This document shows positions 34,901-42,294 of a DNA stretch of 64,000 nt, piece after piece (position 1 is the first letter of the stretch; every line of letters begins with the position of its first letter). The stretch is from JAAUTG01 sp964458705. GTDB lineage: Bacteria > Bacteroidota > Bacteroidia > Chitinophagales > Saprospiraceae. The stretch spans positions 13,665 to 77,664 of the forward strand of contig CAYWKD010000015.1 in assembly GCA_964458705.1 (NCBI GenBank). Direction: 5' to 3'. Both the position numbers and the translations under genes were made by a program. The notes beneath the pieces were generated by a model. That model was not told where the DNA came from. It ran no database searches and saw nothing but the letters and a program-made list of their open reading frames with translations.

Positions 34901-35900
34901 CTTTGACTTGAGAGCAGCTCCATCTGTTGGAAAAGAAGATGCTGATGGAGATGGATTGCCAGACCCCGATGGTGATGGAGAAGGAATGGGCTGGTTTCCT
35001 GGATATGCCATAGACGTAGAAACAGGTGAGAGGCTCAATATCTTTTTTGGCGAAAATTCTATTTATGGTGGAGAAACTATAACTTTCAACGGAGCAACTA
35101 TTGATGCGAGTGACTTTACTGGTCGAGATATGATGTGGAATCCTAACCAGATATTGAATATTCCTCTTACCGAAACAGGTGGTGTTGACTCAAGATTTAA
35201 TGTAGTATTGGGAAGTCGTCATTACATTTATGTAACTCGCCAACCTTATGACGAGTGTGAGCAACTTCGAGGTAGGTTGAGTTCTGGTCAGCCTTCTTTA
35301 CGAAAAGTAAGTGCTATCAAGGATATTACTTGGACGGCTATTCCTGTTGCTGGAGATTTGCTGCCTTATTCAGAGGGTCTGATACCTAATGATTTGACGG
35401 TGAGGCTGAGAGTAGATAATCCTTATCAAGTGGCACAAGGTACAGGTGAATTTAATGGCTATCCTACTTATCAATTTACGTTGGAAGGGGTACAAGCGCA
35501 AGAAGTAACGGCTGAGACAACAGATGAGCCGTTAGACGACGTAAATGTGGTGCCAAATCCATATTACGGTTACTCAGCTTATGAAAATTCGCAGTTTAGC
35601 AATATTGTTAAGATCACAAACCTGCCTGCGGATTGTACAGTAACGATTTATTCACTTGATGGCAAGTTCATCCGTCAATACAACAGAAATGAAACAGGTG
35701 CAGTGCCTGGTCCGCGCTCTAATAATCGTGCGATTGAACGCAAGCAAATTGCGCCAGCTTTAGAGTGGGATTTGAAAAACAGCAAGGGAATTCCAGTGGC
35801 AAGTGGTGTTTATCTAATCCATATTGATGCTGGTGCATTGGGAGAGAAGGTCATTAAATGGTTTGGTGTAGCTAGACAATTCGATCCATCTGGATTATAA
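31929..35900 (+). CDS. 1323-residue T9SS-exported surface protein, function unknown
   Basis: A signal peptide (residues 1-23) is followed by a conserved-looking block NNVRATLLTGGDVWWDG, a motif I have seen in large T9SS proteins of Bacteroidota but cannot assign to a function. A Asp-rich loop DRDGDGEYDPDRGDYP (about 215-230) and another, DADGDGLPDPDGDGEG (about 1005), resemble Ca2+-binding type III thrombospondin-like repeats. The C-terminus (about 1206-1323; VVPNPYYG, FNGY, then ASGVYLIHID and KWFGVARQF) is a T9SS sorting-type domain. It follows the TonB receptor and precedes the PorV-family gene; they probably form one unit. Confidence 0.8.
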   Translation: MKKIIQLISIFCLIVSIANQSYAYVNPESKEQQDNRKEQVEYRNNCDPAVSQTFQSINNVRATLLTGGDVWWDGSDGRYVVPKVAAGQPEVSSIFAGAVWLGGVDPAGNLKVAAQTYGRSSGRADFWPGPLDPTLGTTEQEVCAQWDRFFKVTAEEIDEHLRNYEASINEGKTYDPNLIPRNVRGWPARGNDFFFEIHGFELPNTTQGLAGFWDRDGDGEYDPDRGDYPIIEIRGCPEPQYPDEMVFWIYNDAGNIHSQSQGDPIQMEVQVQAFSYATNDQINDMTFQRYKLINRAIESIDSMFFAMWVDPDLGCFTDDYVGCDTLRSLAFVYNSDATDGSTGCNCEQGTNTYCEEVPILGVDYFRGPLDENFQEIGMSSFTYYNNAGIGGAPPGTTDPNNAQEYYNYLSGSWRDGSPFTFGDDAYQDGETVKYAFLGNPVNDNEWSMCSQGTDPNLDRRTIQASGPFRLDPGAVNELIIGVVWVADQLYPCPDIRELRFADDIAQALFDNCFEITDGPDAPDLDFIELDKQIVVIMTNDTIQSNNAFEQYAQRGLQIPEFAEDTLYRFEGYKVFQLNGPDVTLADLENPDKARIIYQADLKNDINQVFNWIEAESPLEETFYVPTLRVDGANNGIQHTFTITEDQFAQGDRRLINHKKYYFTALAYAYNNFEPYDPATDVGQRLPYLEGRRNIGDGQNPFYTVIPRPVVFQDLNTSYGDGAIITRLDGIGAGGNFLNISEETENAILDGSFDGSITYKPGAGPISINVFNPLAVQDGRFTLTFEDSNLDNDILDPGTRWKMIDESRGVELFSETTLDVLNDQILPEYGFSISIGQTDDVGDNVDRSNGAIGIDIEYADSLGSPWFAAIPDDTDQFTNIAATGSGEPDEVLDPNQSLSSFGDGFIPYTLADWRARQDNFGIGYFSPAWTQSLGGNGGSLVRNSNPLSALNNVDIVFTADKSKWSRCVVIETFDNYDAQLIPGLAPEGNANFFDLRAAPSVGKEDADGDGLPDPDGDGEGMGWFPGYAIDVETGERLNIFFGENSIYGGETITFNGATIDASDFTGRDMMWNPNQILNIPLTETGGVDSRFNVVLGSRHYIYVTRQPYDECEQLRGRLSSGQPSLRKVSAIKDITWTAIPVAGDLLPYSEGLIPNDLTVRLRVDNPYQVAQGTGEFNGYPTYQFTLEGVQAQEVTAETTDEPLDDVNVVPNPYYGYSAYENSQFSNIVKITNLPADCTVTIYSLDGKFIRQYNRNETGAVPGPRSNNRAIERKQIAPALEWDLKNSKGIPVASGVYLIHIDAGALGEKVIKWFGVARQFDPSGL

Positions 35901-35916
35901 AATAGGTAGAACAAAG

Positions 35917-35945
35917 ACTTCCTGAGTTTTGGTGATTCAGGAAGT
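35917..35945 (+). terminator. Intercistronic hairpin between the T9SS protein and PorV-family gene
   Basis: ACTTCCTGA (35917-35925) and TCAGGAAGT (35937-35945) pair over 9 bp with an 11-base loop. No T-run follows. As at 31858, it sits 16 bases after a stop codon inside the block, which suggests a role in setting relative expression or in 3'-end processing. Confidence 0.5.
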
Positions 35946-36037
35946 ACCATCCAAAAAAGTTGATAAAGTGAGTCTAACACTTAATAATTTACAACATTTT
36001 GTGAAGTATCTCGAAGTTTGACTCTTAAATAAAACAT

Positions 36038-37084
36038 ATGAAACATAGACTTTTACTACTCATCACTAGCTTGTTATTTACAGCTACTGCTTTTGCTGGA
36101 AACCCCGACCGACAAGGAGAGGCTGGTGCAGCAGAATTACTCATGAATCCCTGGGCAAGAAGTGCTGGTTTACACTCTATGACAACCGCTAACGTCTTTG
36201 GTGTTGAAGCAATGCGCCTTAATGTGGCAGGTCTCTCAAGAATTAATAGTACAGATATTAACGTTAGCCATGCACTCTATCTTCGTGGCACAGATATTAG
36301 AATGAATGCGCTAGGAGTAGCTCAAAAGGTTGGCGAGAACGGTGCATTTGGCTTGAGCTTAATGGCTTTAGATTTTGGTGATATACCTGTTACAACAGCA
36401 AATCAACCAGAAGGGACTGGAGCTACTTTCTCACCTAGCTTCTTTCACATTGGCATAGCTTATGCACACACGTTTGAAAATAAAGTATCCGTAGGCATTT
36501 TACTGAGAGGTGTGAGTGAATCTACCCAAGAGTTGAATGCTTTTGGTTTTGCAGTAGATGCAGGTGTTCAATATGTAACAGGACCACAAGACAATTTTAA
36601 ACTTGGTATTTCACTTAGAAATATAGGATCGCCTATGCGCTTTCAAGGGCAAGGTTTGGCAGTGCCAGCGGCTGCACCAGATAGCGACTTGAGCTACGAA
36701 TTAACCTATAACCAACGTTCAGAGGATTTTGAATTGCCATCCGTGCTGAACATAGGTATGTCTTACGATATTAACTTAGATGCTGCTAATCGCTTGACTT
36801 TGGTGGGAAATTTCACCTCTAATTCCTTTTCTCAAGACCAGATTGGTGGAGGGCTAGAATACTCATTGAACGATATGTTTGAACTGCGAGGTGGTTATAA
36901 ATATGAGTTCGGTTCGGAAGAAGAAGCAACTGCTCCAATTTATACTGGACTAAGTGCTGGTATTAGTTTGAACGTTCCACTTAGTAAAGAAAATAAAACC
37001 TCTAAGTTCGGAATAGATTATGCTTATCGTCAGACAAGACTTTGGGATGGAACGCATAACTTTTCAGTTAGAATTAGCTTGTAA
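36038..37084 (+). CDS. PorV/PorQ-family outer-membrane beta-barrel
   Basis: The 348-residue protein has a signal peptide (to about 20), then GEAGAAELLMNPWARSAG followed by EAMRLNVAGLS, the start of the FadL-like barrel of the PorV/PorQ family, and ends FSVRISL with a terminal aromatic/hydrophobic strand. In known T9SS, PorV carries cargo from the SprA translocon and PorQ/PorZ/PorU complete the attachment. Its position directly after a T9SS cargo gene argues for a dedicated cargo carrier paralogue, not the housekeeping PorV, which usually lies near porU; this is inference. Confidence 0.85.
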   Translation: MKHRLLLLITSLLFTATAFAGNPDRQGEAGAAELLMNPWARSAGLHSMTTANVFGVEAMRLNVAGLSRINSTDINVSHALYLRGTDIRMNALGVAQKVGENGAFGLSLMALDFGDIPVTTANQPEGTGATFSPSFFHIGIAYAHTFENKVSVGILLRGVSESTQELNAFGFAVDAGVQYVTGPQDNFKLGISLRNIGSPMRFQGQGLAVPAAAPDSDLSYELTYNQRSEDFELPSVLNIGMSYDINLDAANRLTLVGNFTSNSFSQDQIGGGLEYSLNDMFELRGGYKYEFGSEEEATAPIYTGLSAGISLNVPLSKENKTSKFGIDYAYRQTRLWDGTHNFSVRISL

Positions 37085-37187
37085 TTAGGTTCTCGCTCTG
37101 ACCGCTATATTTGCAGGGCAACACTTTAACATCTTGGCAGTATGAATAATCGTTATCTTGGTATTCAGTGACGAATAAAAAACAATT

Positions 37188-39710
37188 ATGCGATACGCTA
37201 TACTTGCCATTTCATTATTTACACTACTATTTTCTTGTCAGTCTCCTGCTGAGAAATACTCTGAAGCATTACCCAATGACTGGTTCTTTGCTCAACGGGC
37301 TTATCCTTTCGACGAGATAAACCATGAAGTCTATATCAAAGAACTGCAACGCATTCACAGAGTAGAGAAAAAAGAAGTAGAACTTAGAAATCAGGAAATT
37401 CAGTGGGAATTAGTAGGACCGACCAATATTGGAGGTAGAGTTACGGATGTAGTTGTCAACCCAAACAATGCCAACATCATTTTCGCTGGTACTGCCAATG
37501 GAGGTATTTTCAAGACAACTGATCGGGGTCACAACTGGAAGCCTGTTTTCGATAAAGCAGGTAGCCTTTCGATTGGCGATCTAGCCATTGCGCCTTCCAA
37601 TTCTAGAGTAATGTATGTAGGTACAGGTGAAGCGAATGGATCGGCTGCTTCTGGAGCATTCGCAGGAGATGGCGTCTATAAATCCACCGATGGGGGACGA
37701 GATTGGCAACATATTGGATTAAGCAATTCTCATCATATTGGACGCATAGTTGTTGACCCCTTTGATGAAAATCATGTTTTTGTAGCAGTAGCAGGATTAC
37801 TGTACGGAAAAAATGAAGAACGCGGGCTGTACGAAACAAAAGATGGTGGTGTTACTTGGCAAAATATTTTATTTGTTAGCGACTCGACGAGTTGTATTGA
37901 TGTTGTTATTCATCCTACCAATCCTGAGATCATCTACGCCGCTACATGGGAGCGTATTCGCACACCTTGGGAACGTGATTATGCGGGTGTTACCTCTCGG
38001 CTGTACCGATCGAAGGATGGCGGACAGACTTGGGAGCACCTAACTAACGGCTTGCCACCTAGTCACGAAGAAAGAGGACGAATAGGGATTACGATAGCTA
38101 CTTCTAATCCAGAAGTACTTTACGCTTGTTTTACTCAAAATTCGATTACCAACACTTTTGATGGCGTCTATAAAACCACTAACGGTGGCGACACTTGGCA
38201 ACGAACAAATGATTATTTACTTCAAGGGATGTATAGCAATTTTGGCTGGTACTTTGGAAATATACGAACCGATCCCAATAATCCGAATGTAGTTTATGTG
38301 CTAGGAGTGAGTCTAATGAAATCAGAAGATGGAGGAAATTCATGGAAGCGGTCTAATGCTAATATGCACGTTGATCAACATGCCTTGACTTTTTTCCCGG
38401 ATAGCTCAAATATTACAATTGTTGGCAATGATGGAGGGCTTTATATTTCTGAAAATAGTGGGCAGCAATGGCGGCATGCTAAGTCCTTACCAATTACTCA
38501 GTTCTATGAATGTGAAGTGTCGCAAGCGGTTGAGGAAAAATATTTTGGAGGCACACAGGATAATGGAACGGTGATGAGTGATGGTGGCACTTTGAGTAGT
38601 TGGCTACAAATATTGGGAGGGGACGGTTTTCATGTTATCGTTGATCCAGTATTTCCAGAAATTGTTTATGCAGAGTATCAATGGGGAAATTTATTTCGCT
38701 CAAATGATGGAGGCAACTCTTTTCAGTGGGCAAGGAGTGGTATTGCGGCTGAAGAACGTAGAAATTGGAATACACCTATTGAAATAGATCCCAATACTAC
38801 ATCAGTGCTTTATTATGGTGCATCTCGGCTATATCGCTCCACGAATCGAGCAAGTTCGTGGGAACCTATTAGTGATGATTTGACTAATGGGCAGCACCCT
38901 AGCGGTAGTAAAAAGTACGGCACTATTACTGCTATTGAGGTATCACCTATTGATGGAAATATAATTTGGGTAGGTACGGATGATGGCAATATTTATGTAA
39001 CCACAAATGGAGGAGCAACTTGGGTACTTGTTTCTGACGCACTGCCTATTCGCTATATTAGCAGCATTGCAGCAGATTTTAATAATCCACAAAAAGCATA
39101 TATCACCCTTTCAGGATATCGAAGGACAGATTACCTACCGCATGTTTTTATGACAGAGGACGGCGGACAAACATGGAAACCTGTCTCTACGAATTTACCA
39201 GAAGTACCTGTTAACGAAATCATCATTGATGAAGCCTATCCAGACCGACTTTATGTAGCTACAGATTTAGGAGTATGGCATGCTGATAGTCCAGCTTTTT
39301 ATTGGGAACGATTAGGTACTAATATGCCTCTGACCGTAGTAACGGATTTGGTGATACATAAATCTACAAGAACGCTGGTAGCAGCTACTTATGGACGCTC
39401 TATGCACAAATATCAATTGGATGCTGAACCTCCAACTTTTCCAGAGGTGGAGCAGACTTACATTGCTTTCAGTATCTATCCTAATCCTGTGCAGTCAGTT
39501 GCAGCTATTCGACTCGACGAAAAATTGGAGAGTGAAGGAGTTTTGACTATCTATGATTTAGCGGGACAAATGATTTATCAAACATCAGTGGGTCAAAGCG
39601 ACAAGAGTGTGTTACTACCTAGTGACATTTGGAAACAAAATGGACTTTATTTTGCACAAATGCAGTCAGATAATAATGTATTGACACAGTCTTTTTTGGT
39701 GATGAAATAA
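37188..39710 (+). CDS. BNR/sortilin-repeat lipoprotein with T9SS sorting domain
   Basis: The 840-residue protein starts with a lipoprotein signal (LFTLLFSC, Cys17). From about 75 to 745 it has repeated BNR/VPS10-like Asp-box blades such as GIFKTTDRGHNW, GVYKSTDGGRDW, LYRSKDGGQTWEH, LMKSEDGGNSWK and LFRSNDGGNSF, giving one or two propellers of the type often annotated as glycosyl hydrolase or sortilin-like. The last 80 residues (FSIYPNPVQSVAAIR to the end) are a T9SS type A sorting domain. A lipobox and a T9SS signal in one protein is unusual. It is the last of four co-directional genes. Ligand or substrate unknown. Confidence 0.82.
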   Translation: MRYAILAISLFTLLFSCQSPAEKYSEALPNDWFFAQRAYPFDEINHEVYIKELQRIHRVEKKEVELRNQEIQWELVGPTNIGGRVTDVVVNPNNANIIFAGTANGGIFKTTDRGHNWKPVFDKAGSLSIGDLAIAPSNSRVMYVGTGEANGSAASGAFAGDGVYKSTDGGRDWQHIGLSNSHHIGRIVVDPFDENHVFVAVAGLLYGKNEERGLYETKDGGVTWQNILFVSDSTSCIDVVIHPTNPEIIYAATWERIRTPWERDYAGVTSRLYRSKDGGQTWEHLTNGLPPSHEERGRIGITIATSNPEVLYACFTQNSITNTFDGVYKTTNGGDTWQRTNDYLLQGMYSNFGWYFGNIRTDPNNPNVVYVLGVSLMKSEDGGNSWKRSNANMHVDQHALTFFPDSSNITIVGNDGGLYISENSGQQWRHAKSLPITQFYECEVSQAVEEKYFGGTQDNGTVMSDGGTLSSWLQILGGDGFHVIVDPVFPEIVYAEYQWGNLFRSNDGGNSFQWARSGIAAEERRNWNTPIEIDPNTTSVLYYGASRLYRSTNRASSWEPISDDLTNGQHPSGSKKYGTITAIEVSPIDGNIIWVGTDDGNIYVTTNGGATWVLVSDALPIRYISSIAADFNNPQKAYITLSGYRRTDYLPHVFMTEDGGQTWKPVSTNLPEVPVNEIIIDEAYPDRLYVATDLGVWHADSPAFYWERLGTNMPLTVVTDLVIHKSTRTLVAATYGRSMHKYQLDAEPPTFPEVEQTYIAFSIYPNPVQSVAAIRLDEKLESEGVLTIYDLAGQMIYQTSVGQSDKSVLLPSDIWKQNGLYFAQMQSDNNVLTQSFLVMK

Positions 39711-39750
39711 AAGAAAACTCAAGATCAACCTAAACTTCGAGCATCTAAAC

Positions 39751-41025
39751 TTATTCCACAATAACCATAAACTTGTTTTTCTTACCATTTTCTATCATGA
39801 TGTATTGACCATGTAGAAGATACTCGTGATTGATGACTGCCTCCTGATTACTTATTTTTTCCTTGTTGATGGAAATTGCGTTCCCTTTCATAGCACGTCT
39901 AGCTTCACTTTTTGATTGAACGATGCTTGTTGCTTCTGATAGTAAATCAATTACATTAATGCCATTAGCAAGGGCATCTCTTGGAATAGTGAAACTTGGT
40001 ATTTCTTCTGCCACCGTTGATAAATCCAAGCTACTGAGTGCTTGTAATTGCTTCTGATTTGCTTTTTTATCAAACAGCAATTCTGTTACTTTCAACACCG
40101 ATTCATAAGCCTCTTGCGAATGAACCCTAACCGTTAATTCCTCTGCTAGTAACCTTTTCAGTGTTTGTGGATCATTGGCATATTCTTTTTCTATCGCTGT
40201 TATTTCTTCTTTTGATTTTAAAGTAAAATAACGTGTAAAACTAGAAGTATCACGGTCATCAGCGTTAATCCAAAATTGATAAAAGCGATAAGGTGAAGTC
40301 ATTTTGGGATCGAGCCAAATATTCCCTTTTGTTGATTTCCCAAACTTAGAGCCATCTGCTTTAGTCAGCAAAGGTGTCGTAATAGCATAAGCCTTCTCCC
40401 CTAAATTTCTTCTGATAAACTCTGTACCCGAAGTGATATTTCCCCACTGATCCGATCCTCCCATTTGCAGCGTGCAATTGTGCTGCTGAAAAAGACATTG
40501 ATAGTCATAACCTTGTAGTAGCTGATAGCTAAATTCAGTGAAAGAAATGCCTGTTTCAATGCGCTTTTTTACCGACTCTTTTGTCATCATATAGTTGACA
40601 GTCAGCGTTTTACCTACGTTTCGGAGAAAATCAAGGATATTCATCTCTCGGTAGAAATCATAATTATTAACAACAATAGCTCTGTTATCTCCCTCTTCAA
40701 AGTCCAAAAATTTCAAAAACTGCTTCTGCTGAAATTGCAAATTATGATCCAACTCCTCATAAGTTTTGAGTTGTCGTTCTTTGTCCTTTCCAGAAGGGTC
40801 TCCTACTCTACCAGTAGCTCCTCCCATCAATATAACAGGTTGATGACCAGACAGTTGAAATAATTTTAAAATCATGATCTGCACATAATTTCCAATCGTT
40901 AAAGAAGGTGCAGTTGGGTCGAAACCAATATATCCAACCCTTTTTCCTTCATTCAGATGCTTCTTAATTCCGGGTGTAAAATCATGTAGCATATCCCGCC
41001 ACTCCAATTCTTCGATAAAGTTCAT
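39751..41025 (-). CDS. tyrS: Tyrosyl-tRNA synthetase
   Basis: The 424-residue class I synthetase charges tRNA-Tyr. It has GFDPTAPSLTIGNYV (34-48), where the class signature HIGH reads Thr43-Ile-Gly-Asn46, a Rossmann segment GGATGRVGDPSGKDKER, a tyrosine/tRNA-site QLLQGYDYQCL, QMGGSDQWGNI, and a KMSKS-like KFGKS. The C-terminal S4-like RNA-binding domain (about 355-424) is present. Length and the rest of the active site are normal, so I call it functional, but His43 of the ATP-binding signature is replaced; I checked the codon (ACG). Confidence 0.93.
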   Translation of the reverse strand: MNFIEELEWRDMLHDFTPGIKKHLNEGKRVGYIGFDPTAPSLTIGNYVQIMILKLFQLSGHQPVILMGGATGRVGDPSGKDKERQLKTYEELDHNLQFQQKQFLKFLDFEEGDNRAIVVNNYDFYREMNILDFLRNVGKTLTVNYMMTKESVKKRIETGISFTEFSYQLLQGYDYQCLFQQHNCTLQMGGSDQWGNITSGTEFIRRNLGEKAYAITTPLLTKADGSKFGKSTKGNIWLDPKMTSPYRFYQFWINADDRDTSSFTRYFTLKSKEEITAIEKEYANDPQTLKRLLAEELTVRVHSQEAYESVLKVTELLFDKKANQKQLQALSSLDLSTVAEEIPSFTIPRDALANGINVIDLLSEATSIVQSKSEARRAMKGNAISINKEKISNQEAVINHEYLLHGQYIMIENGKKNKFMVIVE

Positions 41026-41062
41026 TTACGTTATATTTTAGGCTGCAAAATAGTTACATTTA

Positions 41063-42040
41063 TTAATCTACGGATTGTATTTTCTTGATTAATTGATAGG
41101 ATTGGGGATTGTCTTTGTATTGCTCAAAAAGTTGCTTCGTTTTTTCTGCAAATAAGGTTTTGTCAGGTTGGATAATTTCGACTCCTGCTGCTATTACTGC
41201 TTTCAAGGCTTCCTGCTCCGATTGCCTCCAAAGATCAATCTGCTTAGTTGTAGCCTCATCTGCAGCTTCTTGTAACCACTGCTGTTCTTCTAGCGTGAGT
41301 CTATTCCAAGCCTCCGTTCCAATCACCAAAATATCAGGTACAAAAGTATGCTCATTTAGTGTATAATATTTACAAACTTCATAATGCCGAGAAAGATAAA
41401 AGCTAGGAGGATTATTCTCTGCACCATCCACCACACCTTGCTGTAGGGCAGTATACAATTCTCCCCAAGAAATTGGAGTGGGAGAGCCGCCAAGCGTTCG
41501 CACTAAATTCATTGCAGTTACACTCTCTTGTACTCGAATTTTTTTTCCTGCTAGATCGGCTGTTTGCCTCACAGGCTCTTTAGTGTAAAAGGAGCGATAA
41601 CCTGCATCAAAATAAGTAAGTCCTCTCAACCAATACTTCTCACTTTCTGTAAGTAATTGCTTCCCAATTTCACCTCTCAAAACTCGGAAGGCTTGCTCAC
41701 GGTCTTCAAATAGATAGGGCAGGCTCAATACCTGCATTTTGGGCGCAAAGTTTTCCATCACAGCCGCAGAGACTTTTGTCATACTCAAACTACCAATTTG
41801 TAATAATTCCAAACATTGACGCTCAGAGCCTAACTGCCCGTTCGGATATATGTCAATAGTCAATGTACCATTTGATTTTTCCTTTACTCGTTCTGCCATG
41901 TACTCCATTCCCTTATGTACAGAATGTGTAACATCTAGCCCGTGAGCTAACTTCAGAGACTTTTGATTAGTAATTTCTGTACAGCTACCTAAAAGTACCG
42001 CTATTCCTAATGCTACGAGCGTATATATTTTTAATTTCAT
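41063..42040 (-). CDS. TRAP-type solute-binding lipoprotein (DctP family)
   Basis: The 325-residue protein has a lipoprotein signal (VALGIAVLLGSC, Cys20) in place of the cleavable or Tat signal usual for the family, then the DctP fold. GSERQCLELLQIGSLSMTKVSA, GKKIRVQESVTAMNLVRTLGG (with the substrate Arg in IRVQ) and GVVDGAENNPPSFYLSRHYE are standard. It should bind a carboxylate such as a sugar acid. It is only 37 bases downstream of tyrS's start side and has no DctQM near it, like the other TRAP binding protein at 11786. Confidence 0.88.
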   Translation of the reverse strand: MKLKIYTLVALGIAVLLGSCTEITNQKSLKLAHGLDVTHSVHKGMEYMAERVKEKSNGTLTIDIYPNGQLGSERQCLELLQIGSLSMTKVSAAVMENFAPKMQVLSLPYLFEDREQAFRVLRGEIGKQLLTESEKYWLRGLTYFDAGYRSFYTKEPVRQTADLAGKKIRVQESVTAMNLVRTLGGSPTPISWGELYTALQQGVVDGAENNPPSFYLSRHYEVCKYYTLNEHTFVPDILVIGTEAWNRLTLEEQQWLQEAADEATTKQIDLWRQSEQEALKAVIAAGVEIIQPDKTLFAEKTKQLFEQYKDNPQSYQLIKKIQSVD

Positions 42041-42204
42041 ATATGAGATTATTGAATACTTAGGTTTTTAAAAGTCTTAAAGTCTTCTAGTACTAATACT
42101 GTTAGCCTTAGCGATTTAGAACTCAATAGATTCTATCATTGTTGTCTAAATGTTGAAGGTACTAAGTAGTAAGCATCATTTTAGCATAAAATCTTAATAT
42201 TCAT

Positions 42205-42235
42205 TTTGCTTCTAACTGAAACCATCTTATTTTTG
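42205..42235 (+). promoter_or_regulatory. Consensus Bacteroidota promoter for pdhB
   Basis: TTTG (42205-42208), 19 bases, TATTTTTG (42228-42235): an exact match to the TTTG-N19-TAnnTTTG pattern. Transcription would start near 42242, leaving a 53-base leader before the ATG at 42295. Confidence 0.8.
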
Positions 42236-42294
42236 ACACAGTTTGAAAGAGTGTAGAGGCTTTTAAATAACAAAAAAATTATAAACGAATAAAA

